Shown here one piece after another: positions 52,810 through 60,897 of a stretch of DNA of 64,000 nt (the stretch's first letter is position 1; each line of letters opens with the position of its first letter). The DNA lies in assembly GCA_031254035.1 (NCBI GenBank), contig JAIRVF010000065.1:1-64000 (forward strand). The letters are read 5' to 3'. The DNA is from Paenibacillus sp. Lineage in GTDB: Bacteria > Bacillota > Bacilli > Paenibacillales > Paenibacillaceae. The position numbers and the translations under genes were made by a program. The notes beneath the pieces were generated by a model that saw only the letters and a program-made list of their open reading frames with translations, made no database searches and was not told the origin of the DNA.

Positions 52810-53685
52810 TTAAACCGCTGCTAGTGCCTTTTTAGCGAGGGCTAGCGCCCCGCACAATCCTGCATTGTCCCCAAGCTGCGGAGGTACGATATAGTCGGCG
52901 ATGTTTTCTTTAATGGCAGGTACATAGCCGTTCAAAAGCTCCTGAAGCTTGGTATGGATCAGCGGGAACAACTGCAGTTGTTTCATAACGCCGCCACCCA
53001 TCACGATCTTTTGCGGAGACAAAATCAGAATGTAGTTCATCAATGCCTGTGCGAGATAATAAGCTTCCATTTCCCATGCAGGATGATCCGGAGTCAGGTC
53101 AGCACCCGGAACCCCCCACCGTTTCGACAGAGAAGGACCTGCGGCTACCCCTTCAAGGCAATCGCTATGGTACGGGCAGAACCCCTCAAACTTGTCCTCC
53201 GGATGACGGCGGACCAAGATATGTCCCATTTCAGGATGCGAAAGACCGTGAATCAACTCACCGCCAACGACTGCCCCGGCTCCGACACCGGTACCTACCG
53301 TAATATAAAGACAGCTGTCATACCCTTTGGCAGCCCCCCAAGTGTATTCTCCAAGCGCCGCCCCGTTCACGTCCGTATCAAATTCGATAGGAACCTGGAA
53401 ATGCGAACCCAGATGCCCAACGATATCGAAATTACTCCAATAAGGCTTAGGTGTGGTTGTAATACGTCCGTATGTAGGACTCCCTTTCACGGGATCAATG
53501 GGTCCAAATGAACCTACACCAATGGCTTCCACGCCTTTATTTTGAAAAAAGGAAACGACCTGTGCCATCGTTTCTTCAGGTGTTGTGGTCGGAAAGCTGA
53601 TCCGTTCAAGTACGGTCCCGTCTTCCTTACCAATTCCGCATACAAATTTTGTTCCTCCGGCTTCAATTGCTCCCAGAATACTCAT
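52810..53685 (-). CDS. ROK family fructokinase
   Basis: 291 residues from ATG 53685 (AGGAGGG upstream). ROK motifs: GAIEAGGTKFVCGIG, SFGPIDP, DTDVNGAALGE and VGTGVGAG. The zinc site of bacterial fructokinases is visible as HPED..FEGFCPYHSDCLEG. Closest to B. subtilis GmuE/YdhR-type enzymes (~295 residues). It phosphorylates fructose to fructose-6-phosphate. Not linked to a sugar transporter here. Confidence 0.9.
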   Translation of the reverse strand: MSILGAIEAGGTKFVCGIGKEDGTVLERISFPTTTPEETMAQVVSFFQNKGVEAIGVGSFGPIDPVKGSPTYGRITTTPKPYWSNFDIVGHLGSHFQVPIEFDTDVNGAALGEYTWGAAKGYDSCLYITVGTGVGAGAVVGGELIHGLSHPEMGHILVRRHPEDKFEGFCPYHSDCLEGVAAGPSLSKRWGVPGADLTPDHPAWEMEAYYLAQALMNYILILSPQKIVMGGGVMKQLQLFPLIHTKLQELLNGYVPAIKENIADYIVPPQLGDNAGLCGALALAKKALAAV

Positions 53686-53858
53686 GTTTGTAAACCCTCC
53701 TGCACCATTCTCATTGTCTGTTTCTTTATGAGATATCAAATATGTCCTATCCCTAACCACGGGCATTATAGCCCAGTTCATTCCATAAAGTCAATTGAAT
53801 CAAGTACAGGTTCGGCCAATGACCCGCAAGAATCCGCAAAATGCCGCATAATAACGCC

Positions 53859-53886
53859 AAAAGGGATGCCCAGACAGCATCCCCGG
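53859..53886 (-). terminator. Hairpin after the exonuclease gene
   Basis: GGGGATGC / GGCATCCC stem then TTTTGGCG on the minus strand, ~25 bases after the stop. Confidence 0.5.
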
Positions 53887-53910
53887 CAATTGGCCGTTCT
53901 TTGCTTTTGC

Positions 53911-54795
53911 TTACACAACTCCAAGCAAATTACAAAGACTTTTCATTTCAAGCTCTTCAAACTTCTCTGCAACGATTTGTCCATCAAGCGCCAACTCACA
54001 GATATCCAATTTGCAAGTTACTGGAACGCTGCAGTGGATCTCCGCCAGCTTGCGGGACAAATGCAGCATTTCAAGATCCGTTTCAATTTTGGTCCGGATA
54101 CTCTTCGATAATTGATCCATATTGTCGAGAATGCCTTCCACCGAGCCATACTCCAGAACCAGCTTATGTGCTGTCTTCTCGCCTATACCACGGACTCCCG
54201 GATAATTATCACTGGCGTCACCCATTAAAGCTTTCATATCAATAATCTGACGTGGATGAAGCTGTCTCTCTTCATATAAAGACTCTGGTGTATAAACTTT
54301 ATAATTGCCGTGACCCTTTTTCATAATAATAACCGTCGTCTGGTCACTGACAAGCTGCAGCAGGTCATGGTCGCCAGATAGAATCATGACATCCATGTTC
54401 TCGCTGAACTGCGCTGCCAGAGTTCCGATGCAATCATCGGCTTCATAACCAGCAGCGCCAATATTCGGTATCCCCATGCTTTCCACGACATCGCGGATCA
54501 GCGAAAATTGAGGCACCAGATCATCGGGCGCTTCCGGGCGGTTTCCCTTGTAGGCTGCAAACTGCTCCCCGCGGAACGTAGTTCCGCCAAGGTCCCAGCA
54601 GCAGATAACATGGCTTGGATCAAAATTCTGAACCGCATCCCAAAAATAACGTATAAACCCATATATCGCATTCGTCGGTATGCCCGATTTCGTTCGGCGG
54701 ATGTATCCGCTCGTTGCGGTCGCATAATATGCTCTGAACAACAAAGCCATTCCGTCAACCAACATGACGGATTGGCGTTTATCACTAGGTATCAC
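53911..54795 (-). CDS. 5'-3' exonuclease (YpcP-like, PolI N-domain homologue)
   Basis: 294 residues; matches the isolated 5'-nuclease domain of DNA polymerase I. Metal-binding aspartates appear in LVDGMALLFRAYY, CCWDLGGTTFRGE, AGYEADDCIGTLA and ILSGDHDLLQLV; the helix-hairpin-helix is MGDASDNYPGVRGIGEKTA. The start is GTG 54795 with GGGGAG nine bases upstream. It removes RNA primers or flaps; B. subtilis YpcP has this role. Monocistronic. Confidence 0.92.
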   Translation of the reverse strand: MIPSDKRQSVMLVDGMALLFRAYYATATSGYIRRTKSGIPTNAIYGFIRYFWDAVQNFDPSHVICCWDLGGTTFRGEQFAAYKGNRPEAPDDLVPQFSLIRDVVESMGIPNIGAAGYEADDCIGTLAAQFSENMDVMILSGDHDLLQLVSDQTTVIIMKKGHGNYKVYTPESLYEERQLHPRQIIDMKALMGDASDNYPGVRGIGEKTAHKLVLEYGSVEGILDNMDQLSKSIRTKIETDLEMLHLSRKLAEIHCSVPVTCKLDICELALDGQIVAEKFEELEMKSLCNLLGVV

Positions 54796-54895
54796 TCTTC
54801 ATTTCTCCCCTTGTCTGCGCGGGTTCCCTATTCAAGGGACGGCAGTTCTGCCTCTAGTATAACACAACTTCGGGGAGCAATTGGGCGCTTTCCTG

Positions 54896-55255
54896 TTATC
54901 CCCAGACGGATTCAAACTGATCCTCTTTAAAACCAACCGTCACTTTGCTGCCGTCTGTTACAATCGGCCGTTTGATCAGCTTCCCGTTAGAGGCCAAAAG
55001 GTCGATCTGTTTTTGCTCATCCATACCGCCAAGCTTGTCTTTCAGCCCCAGTTCCTTGTACACCTCGCCACTTGTATTAAAAAATTTCTTCAGCGGAAGG
55101 CCGCTCAGCTTAACTAGCTCAGCCAGAACCTCCGGCTTGGGAGGCTCGTCGATCATATGATAAAGCTCCAGTTCATGTCCATGGGACTGGAGCCATTTTA
55201 CGGCATTGCGGCAAGTACCACATTTCGGATATTGGTAAACCTCTAGTTTGCTCAT
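54896..55255 (-). CDS. Spx/ArsC-family thioredoxin-fold protein (YusI-like)
   Basis: 119 residues, ArsC/Spx/MgsR fold. The CxxC motif is C12-GT-C15 in YPKCGTCRNAVKWL, and LIKRPIVTDGSKVTVGF is the conserved C-terminal segment. True arsenate reductases and Spx regulators share this fold, so activity cannot be assigned. Length and sequence suit the YusI/YffB-like group. Ribosome-binding site GAGAGGAATC before ATG 55255. Confidence 0.85.
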   Translation of the reverse strand: MSKLEVYQYPKCGTCRNAVKWLQSHGHELELYHMIDEPPKPEVLAELVKLSGLPLKKFFNTSGEVYKELGLKDKLGGMDEQKQIDLLASNGKLIKRPIVTDGSKVTVGFKEDQFESVWG

Positions 55256-55309
55256 TGTGATTCCTCTCTTTGTCTTCTTTTCATCATTTTAGCCTTTGAA
55301 GATCCCTTT

Positions 55310-56311
55310 TCAAGATTTCAGGCGCTGCAGCAGTTGCTGCATGTCCTCGGGCAGCGGAGCCTCAAACGTCATCATCTGATGAGTCGCCGGATGCTCGAAG
55401 GAAAGCTCGTAAGCATGCAGAGCCTGACGCGGGATGGCATGATCGAGTTGGATGATATTCCGCGCGGATTCCGGCAGCATGTTTTGCATGGATTCAGCCT
55501 CTTGTTCCGAATCCATAGCCTCTGCAATCCCAGCGTAAACGGAGTGGCGGTACAACTTGTCACCGATCAGGGGACAGCCAATGCTGGTCATGTGCACCCG
55601 AATTTGATGCGTTCTTCCGGTCTCCAACTTAAGCTTAACAAGCGATCCCTTCTTCCAGCTTTCAAGCACCTCGTATTTCGTGAGCGACGGATAGCCATCC
55701 GGCGTTACGATGCGGCGGTGGGGATCTTCAGGGTCCCGGTCGATTGGACCGTCAATCTCCCCTTGCTGCGGGTTTGGCGTTCCATGTACCAGCGCCAAAT
55801 ACTTCTTGTCAACGCGATTGCCGATCATCTGCTCGGAGATATGCTGATGCACATATGGATTTTTGGCAATCGCAAGCACGCCCGTCGTTTCCTGATCCAG
55901 ACGGTGTACAGCACGGAAGCGATATGCTTCCCCTTTTTTAAGCCAATAATCCACAACCCCGTTTGCAAGCGTACCCGTGTAATGGCCATGCGTCGGATGA
56001 ACGATCATACTCGCTTCTTTATTGACAATCAGAATATGCTCATCCTCATATAAAATCTCAAAAGGAATGGGCTGCGGCAAAATATCGTCAGACGTTTCCT
56101 TCTCCATCCGGATTTCCACTACATCCCCTGCTTGAACGTGAACGCTGATATACACTCTGCGGCCGTTCAAAGTAATGCCTTGCTCTGTCAGCTTCAGCCG
56201 GGACTGCAGCTTGCGTGAAACTTGCATGCGCCGAAACAGGATGGTCTTAAGCAGCCAGCCATCCTCCGCTTCGGGAACAATATACGTTATAGGCGGATAG
56301 TAGGATGTCAT
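55310..56311 (-). CDS. RluA family pseudouridine synthase
   Basis: 333 residues. N-terminal S4-like RNA-binding domain (~28-75) and a catalytic domain with the aspartate D139 in FRAVHRLDQETTGVLAIAKN. TGRTHQIRVHM is also conserved. It converts specific uridines of rRNA or tRNA to pseudouridine; which sites cannot be told. Starts on a four-base overlap with the adenosyltransferase gene upstream, so the pair is co-translated. Confidence 0.93.
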   Translation of the reverse strand: MTSYYPPITYIVPEAEDGWLLKTILFRRMQVSRKLQSRLKLTEQGITLNGRRVYISVHVQAGDVVEIRMEKETSDDILPQPIPFEILYEDEHILIVNKEASMIVHPTHGHYTGTLANGVVDYWLKKGEAYRFRAVHRLDQETTGVLAIAKNPYVHQHISEQMIGNRVDKKYLALVHGTPNPQQGEIDGPIDRDPEDPHRRIVTPDGYPSLTKYEVLESWKKGSLVKLKLETGRTHQIRVHMTSIGCPLIGDKLYRHSVYAGIAEAMDSEQEAESMQNMLPESARNIIQLDHAIPRQALHAYELSFEHPATHQMMTFEAPLPEDMQQLLQRLKS

Positions 56312-56877
56312 TTTTTGTTTCTAAACACCTTTGCGCTACGGATATATTCAATTTCCGGAGCTTGGCTGCGTACATTGGCTGTACGGGCAATGACAAAGAA
56401 ATAGTCCGACAGGCGATTCAAATAGCGGCGCACTTCCGGATTGATATCCTTCACTTGAGCTAAAGTCACCACTCTCCGCTCAGCGCGGCGGCAGACGGTT
56501 CTGCATACATGCAGTGTCGACGATAGCAAGGTTCCTCCAGGTAAGATAAATCGCTCAATCTCCGGATTTCTTTCCTCATATGCATCAATCCAATGTTCCA
56601 GCCGCTCCACCATTTCAGCGCCAACTTTGTATTTACTTTCACTTATTTTTACAAATGCAAGATCCGCCCCACAGTCAAACAATTCATGCTGGATTTCCAG
56701 CATGTTTTCGCGCAGATCGGCAAAAACTTCATCCACCATAAGGCTGACAGCCTGCCCTACGTAACTGTTCAATTCATCGATAGTGCCGTATGCCTCTACC
56801 TGATGGTCATCCTTAGATACGCGTCCGCCGATGACGGACGTTTGGCCTTCATCGCCTGTCCGGGTATATACTTTCAT
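56308..56877 (-). CDS. Cob(I)alamin adenosyltransferase, PduO type
   Basis: 189 residues. The PduO-type signature is present: MKVYTRTGDEGQTSVIGG, AYGTIDELNSYVG and CRTVCRRAERRVV with RYLNRLSDYFFV. It transfers adenosyl from ATP to reduced cobalamin or cobinamide. Strong GGGAGG before ATG 56877. No B12-biosynthesis or B12-dependent enzyme gene is next to it. Confidence 0.93.
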   Translation of the reverse strand: MKVYTRTGDEGQTSVIGGRVSKDDHQVEAYGTIDELNSYVGQAVSLMVDEVFADLRENMLEIQHELFDCGADLAFVKISESKYKVGAEMVERLEHWIDAYEERNPEIERFILPGGTLLSSTLHVCRTVCRRAERRVVTLAQVKDINPEVRRYLNRLSDYFFVIARTANVRSQAPEIEYIRSAKVFRNKK

Positions 56878-56906
56878 AATATAAACCTCCCAATGTGAAT
56901 TTGTTT

Positions 56907-57443
56907 TTATTCTGTCAGAGCCTTGATTGCTTTTACCGCGTTATCCACATGTTTCGATGAAACAGGAATCGTGACAAACAGCTTATCCGGCGTGTATTTC
57001 AAGTCCTGAAAAATCTTCATTTCTTTGACGGGAATGCCATACAAATGCTCCATATTGTCTACAGTTTTGTCTTCCTTCACTTCTTGGCTGGCATAAACGC
57101 CATCATGATATTTTTTCGGGTCGAAATAGTCATCCAGTACAATATGGGCTCCCATCTTCCCGTAGTTTTCCATATCCCCCTCAGGCAAAATAAAAATATC
57201 ATGCCCACCTGCGGCGTATTCAACCATCATCTTCTGCGGATTGTAAAGTGGACTGGCGATAACTTTGACCTTGATGTCAGAGCCAAGCTTATCCTGTAGC
57301 GTTTTCTCCAGCTGCTCAGACACCTGCGTCGGATCGGACTTATCGTCAATCATGAAAATAGACACTCCCGGCTTTTCGCTCCCGCAACCTGCAAGCATAA
57401 AAACTGTACAAATCATAAGCAATAGTTTACCGTATGTCTTCAA
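56907..57443 (-). CDS. Putative lipoprotein, unknown function
   Basis: 178 residues from TTG 57443 with GAGGAGGAGC upstream. The N-terminal signal ends in the lipobox LAGC (residues ~17-20), so it should be membrane-anchored outside the cell. The rest has alternating alpha/beta character with DIFILPEGDMENYGK and a VTIPVSSKHVDNAVKAIKAL ending, somewhat like a small periplasmic-binding fold. No family recognised. Lies 30 bases upstream of the adenosyltransferase gene and may be co-transcribed. Confidence 0.8.
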   Translation of the reverse strand: MKTYGKLLLMICTVFMLAGCGSEKPGVSIFMIDDKSDPTQVSEQLEKTLQDKLGSDIKVKVIASPLYNPQKMMVEYAAGGHDIFILPEGDMENYGKMGAHIVLDDYFDPKKYHDGVYASQEVKEDKTVDNMEHLYGIPVKEMKIFQDLKYTPDKLFVTIPVSSKHVDNAVKAIKALTE

Positions 57444-57521
57444 TCTCTGCTCCTCCTCTGTTCTCCCATTAGGTTCAATATATCACACCTCGAAGAGACA
57501 AAAAAGAAGCGCTCTCTCAAA

Positions 57522-57597
57522 CAAAAATCCCCCTCAGGCAGACAGTGTCGAATTCATCGCATGAACTCTTGCACCGCCGTGACCCTGAAGGGGATTG
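57522..57597 (-). terminator. Long structured terminator
   Basis: Minus strand: AATCCCCTTCAGG pairs with CCTGAGGGGGATT, enclosing a 45-base region that holds a second hairpin (GAGTTC / GAATTC), and is followed by TTTTGTTTG. It closes the Spo0E-like gene. The branched shape is unusual for a terminator. Confidence 0.6.
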
Positions 57598-57612
57598 TTC
57601 CAAGCCGGATGG

Positions 57613-57882
57613 CTACTCATGATTTTTCTTTTTGGGACATGATCTCATGTACTCGTTGATCTTCAAATCCAGCAGACTGCTGATTTCAATGACCACTTCC
57701 GAAGTAAAGGACTGTTCCTGCAAAAATATTTGTTCCATCTTGTTACGGAGCATCAGAATTTCATCTTCCAAGGAGACGTTCTTAATCGAATCCGTCGTTT
57801 TGGTTGACCAATCACCACGCTGATCGCCTTCGGCAATGAAGTCACCGCGATATGATGGCAAATCATATTCCGCACAAAACAA
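57613..57882 (-). CDS. Spo0E-like aspartyl-phosphate phosphatase
   Basis: 89 residues from TTG 57882 (GGGAGGG upstream). The C-terminal half matches the Spo0E family: EILMLRNKMEQIF ... VVIEISSLLDLKINEYM, with S-x-x-LD-x-x-I-x-x-Y. Such small helical hairpin proteins dephosphorylate Spo0A~P and delay sporulation. Here the usual SQELD is SSLLD, a common variation. Activity is inferred from the family only. Confidence 0.82.
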   Translation of the reverse strand: MFCAEYDLPSYRGDFIAEGDQRGDWSTKTTDSIKNVSLEDEILMLRNKMEQIFLQEQSFTSEVVIEISSLLDLKINEYMRSCPKKKNHE

Positions 57883-57995
57883 AGGTTATCCCTCCCTGGT
57901 AAGTCTTTTCTTGCTCCTAAAGCAAAATTATAACATATAAATCCATAAAATAAAGTGAAAGATTTGTTAAATTATACTAGAAACAGAATAAAACT

Positions 57996-58030
57996 CAAAA
58001 AGAAGAACTAGGGCCAAAAACCCTAGTTCA
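57996..58030 (-). terminator. Rho-independent terminator of the alaT-like gene
   Basis: GAACTAGGG / CCCTAGTTC stem, seven-base loop, then TTCTTTTTG on the minus strand. Confidence 0.8.
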
Positions 58031-58037
58031 TGTAAGA

Positions 58038-59249
58038 TTATGATTCTTGTTTAAGTTTGTGTAGAAATTGCCCAATCCGGTCCAATGCCTCGGTTAATTG
58101 GGCTACGGAAGTCGCGTAAGAGCAGCGGAGGAAACCTTCGCCGCCTGCACCGAATGCCGTTCCCGGAACGGCAGCCACCCTTGCTTCTAGCAGCAGCCTT
58201 TGGGCGAACTCATCGGAGCTGAGCCCAGTAGACGCAATGCTTGGGAAGGCGTAAAATGCTCCTTTAGGCTCATGGCACTTGAGCCCAATCTCATGAAATC
58301 CTTGAACGACCAACCGCCGGCGTTGGTTGTACGATTCGATCATCCGATCTTTCTCTTCCATCCCGTTTCTGAGCGCTTCAAGGGCAGCAACCTGACCCAT
58401 CACCGGAGCGCACATGATCGTATATTGATGGATTTTGAGCATGGCCGAAATAATTTCCGGGTGAGCGCAGACATATCCCATTCGCCAGCCCGTCATCGCG
58501 AAGGCCTTGGAAAAACCGCTGGCGAGAATCGTACGGTCCTTCATCCCAGGGATTGATGCAAAGCTGACATGCTTTTGATCATAGGTCAGTTCGGCATAGA
58601 TTTCATCGGCAATGACGATGAGATCATGCTTTTCCACGACTTTTGCAATCGGCAGCCAATCTTCGTAGGTCATGATGGACCCGGTCGGATTACTTGGATA
58701 ACACAGAATCAACACCTTGGATTTCGGCGTGATTTTCGCTTCCAGCGATTCCGCCGTCAGCTTAAAATCATCCTTGGCAAAAGTCTCGATGCCTACGGGC
58801 ACGCCGCCGCTGATCGAAGTGATCGGGGAATATGGCACATAACATGGCTCCGGAATCAGAATTTCGTCTCCTGGAACAATAAGTGCACGCAAGGCCAGAT
58901 CGATAGCTTCGCTGCCGCCAACCGTAACGATGATCTGGTCCTTCGGATCGTAAGCTACCTGAAAGCTGTCATGCAAATAATCTGAAATCGCTTCTCGGAG
59001 TTCAATCATTCCCGCATTGGAAGTATATGCTGTCATTCCGCGCTCTAGGGAATAAACACAAGACTCTCGAACATGCCAGGGAGTCGTGAAATCGGGTTCG
59101 CCTACGCCGAGCGTGATGATATCTTTGCTGCCATTCGCCAGATCAAAAAACTTGCGTATTCCGGAAGGCGGCATATTTCGGACCAGTGGGGACAAGTAAG
59201 ATTCCATCGATTTGTCTTGCTGCTGTTTGGTATCTTCATTCACGAACAT
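58038..59249 (-). CDS. Class I aminotransferase, AlaT/YugH-like
   Basis: 403 residues. Fold-type I motifs: LGVGEPDFTTPWHV, TVGGSEAIDLALRA, CYPSNPTGSIM, ADEIYAELTYD and cofactor lysine in LASGFSKAFAMTGWRMGY. Follows the Lrp-type regulator gene by 13 bases, the same arrangement as B. subtilis alaR-alaT, where the enzyme makes alanine from pyruvate. Aspartate aminotransferase activity is also possible. RBS AAAGGAAG before ATG 59249. Confidence 0.88.
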   Translation of the reverse strand: MFVNEDTKQQQDKSMESYLSPLVRNMPPSGIRKFFDLANGSKDIITLGVGEPDFTTPWHVRESCVYSLERGMTAYTSNAGMIELREAISDYLHDSFQVAYDPKDQIIVTVGGSEAIDLALRALIVPGDEILIPEPCYVPYSPITSISGGVPVGIETFAKDDFKLTAESLEAKITPKSKVLILCYPSNPTGSIMTYEDWLPIAKVVEKHDLIVIADEIYAELTYDQKHVSFASIPGMKDRTILASGFSKAFAMTGWRMGYVCAHPEIISAMLKIHQYTIMCAPVMGQVAALEALRNGMEEKDRMIESYNQRRRLVVQGFHEIGLKCHEPKGAFYAFPSIASTGLSSDEFAQRLLLEARVAAVPGTAFGAGGEGFLRCSYATSVAQLTEALDRIGQFLHKLKQES

Positions 59250-59262
59250 GACACATCTTCCT

Positions 59263-59763
59263 TTACGGTGAGACTATGAGACGATTATCTTCTTCACGGT
59301 CTTCAAAAATAATTCCATCTTGTTTATATTTTTTCAAAATAAAGTTGGTTTTCGTAGACAATACCGAATCAATCGGTGAGAGCTTCTCGGATACGAAATT
59401 CGCCACTTCTCTTAAGTTGCGGCCTTCCACTTCGACGAGCAAATCATAAGCTCCGGACATCAAATAAACGGATTTGACCTGCGGATATAAATAAATGCGC
59501 TCCGCAATTCCTTCAAAACCGCGTCCGCGTTCAGGGGTAATCTGTACCTCAATAAGCGCTGTAACCGTTTCTTCTTCAATTTTGCTCCAGTTTATCACGG
59601 CCGCATATTTTACAATGACATGGTCCTCTTCAAGCTCGGCAATCGCCTCTTTCACTGCTTCCTCCTCAACACCGAGCAGTGTCGAGAGAAGTAGGGGAGA
59701 CCGTCTCGCGTCCTCATTCAGTAGATCGAGGACTTTCAGTTTCAGTTCAGTCAGTTCTTTCAT
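59263..59763 (-). CDS. Lrp/AsnC family regulator, AlaR-like
   Basis: 166 residues from ATG 59763 (GGAGG upstream; a 17-codon extension is not supported). N-terminal winged helix (LKLKVLDLLNEDARRSPLLL) and C-terminal RAM ligand-binding domain (VTALIEVQITPERGRGFEGI). Directly precedes the aminotransferase gene, and in B. subtilis the equivalent YugG/AlaR activates it in response to alanine. A family 1 repeat lies in its upstream region. Confidence 0.88.
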   Translation of the reverse strand: MKELTELKLKVLDLLNEDARRSPLLLSTLLGVEEEAVKEAIAELEEDHVIVKYAAVINWSKIEEETVTALIEVQITPERGRGFEGIAERIYLYPQVKSVYLMSGAYDLLVEVEGRNLREVANFVSEKLSPIDSVLSTKTNFILKKYKQDGIIFEDREEDNRLIVSP

Positions 59764-59798
59764 ATAGTATCCTCCAGCATTGTTCCCGGGTTGCTTTA

Positions 59799-59843
59799 TA
59801 TAGAGGTTGTTCAAAAAGTCCGCTTTTTGAACACGTACTTATA
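59799..59843 (+). repeat. Dispersed repeat, family 1 (copy E, minimal palindrome)
   Basis: The two ends are joined with no core: GTTGTTCAAAAAGTCCGC followed by TTTTTGAACACGTACTTATA, making an 11-base perfect stem TGTTCAAAAAG / CTTTTTGAACA with a four-base loop. Confidence 0.75.
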
Positions 59844-59905
59844 GCACATGTCATACCCGGGAAAGAGATTAATACTAATATTACAATACTTTATGATGCA
59901 TGCAA

Positions 59906-59947
59906 AGAAAAACCGTCTCTGCGGCGTGGGCCGAATTAGAGACGGTC
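59906..59947 (-). terminator. Rho-independent terminator after the CotF-like gene
   Basis: ACCGTCTCT / AGAGACGGT stem with TTTTTC tail on the minus strand, ~85 bases after the stop. Confidence 0.7.
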
Positions 59948-60030
59948 AAATTGTGCCAAGATTTATTGTGAGCCCCCTTAGGTCATGGTTTTCGGGGCAA
60001 TCATCATTGTACCTGCGCGTGAAGATCAGT

Positions 60031-60444
60031 TTACATATAATACGGATTTTGCTGCTGCTCTTGCTGTTTGGATGGAGTATTTGCCATCTCCAAGCTTTGA
60101 TTCATGCCCATGTTTTGATTCATGCTGCTTGTTTTTTGCTGCACGAATTGACGCGTTTGCTGCTGCGTATTCTGGGCATCCTTTAGTTGCTTGTCAAGAT
60201 CCTGGCGAAGTGCCGAGGAAGAGGTAGAGTACATATTTAACTGGCTCATCAGATTGTACAGCTCTCCTTGCATCCGCAATGTGTCGTCGGTAAGCTGCGT
60301 AAACATCTGACGTACCATTGGACAAGCAGATTCCGTCGTCGCTGTCGTGTATTCCCGAACCGTCCGTTTCAAATCAGCGAGGATGGTATAAAGCAAGTCC
60401 TCATCTTGCATAAATGCGGAATTGTTTTGATTTTGATTCATCAT
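60031..60444 (-). CDS. CotF-like spore coat protein
   Basis: 137 residues from ATG 60444; AGGAGG lies 11 bases upstream. Residues ~15-85 match the coat F helical domain (DEDLLYTILADLKRTVREYT, CPMVRQMFTQLTDDTLRMQG). The C-terminal third is Gln/Asn/Met-rich (SSMNQNMGMNQSL) and ends NPYYM. Expected in the spore coat. Co-transcribed with the smaller coat-like gene 29 bases upstream. Confidence 0.85.
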   Translation of the reverse strand: MMNQNQNNSAFMQDEDLLYTILADLKRTVREYTTATTESACPMVRQMFTQLTDDTLRMQGELYNLMSQLNMYSTSSSALRQDLDKQLKDAQNTQQQTRQFVQQKTSSMNQNMGMNQSLEMANTPSKQQEQQQNPYYM

Positions 60445-60473
60445 GGATCGTCTTGCCTCCTTTAAATTTGATT

Positions 60474-60710
60474 TTATTGTTGGGGCTGGCTTGGAGCCAT
60501 GGATTGATGCTGCTGCAGCGCCTGGATCAGCGTATCCATATGATGGTCTAAGGAGCTTATATACTGCTGGCATGCCTGCTTGATGGTCTGGTTTTGGGTC
60601 GTAGCAGCCGTTGCCGCACATTGTTTGATCAAGAGATCTTCGTTAGAAATCGAATCGACAATATATTCAAGTTCTTTGGAAGTAATGGCCTTCATTTGAC
60701 CGGATTGCAT
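60474..60710 (-). CDS. Small CotF-like coat-associated protein
   Basis: 78 residues from ATG 60710 (AGAGGAGG upstream). Helical, with ITSKELEYIVDSISNEDLLI and a Gln/Ser/Pro-rich end SMAPSQPQQ. The two-gene layout is like the yraG-yraF type coat pairs of Bacillus. The longer frame from 60764 translates a 15-base imperfect tandem repeat (PELNI twice) and is unlikely to be coding. Confidence 0.75.
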   Translation of the reverse strand: MQSGQMKAITSKELEYIVDSISNEDLLIKQCAATAATTQNQTIKQACQQYISSLDHHMDTLIQALQQHQSMAPSQPQQ

Positions 60711-60828
60711 AGTTGTTTTGCCTCCTCTGGGGATATTTAACTCAGGGATATTTAGCTCAGGCATATTATGTCCAAGGCGTTTTTTTCTATGTGCATGCCG
60801 ATAAACCCCTTTTCTTCGACAAATACTA

Positions 60829-60871
60829 ATAAAGGTTGTTCAAAAAGTCCGACTTTGATCACGCACTATTA
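60829..60871 (+). repeat. Dispersed repeat, family 1 (copy F, deleted form)
   Basis: AAAGGTTGTTCAAAAAGTCC, then GACTTTGATCACGCACTATTA; the right inverted end is mostly lost. It lies between the coat genes and the FAD oxidoreductase gene. Confidence 0.65.
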
Positions 60872-60897
60872 CAGGAATACACAAAAGGAGCGAGCGC

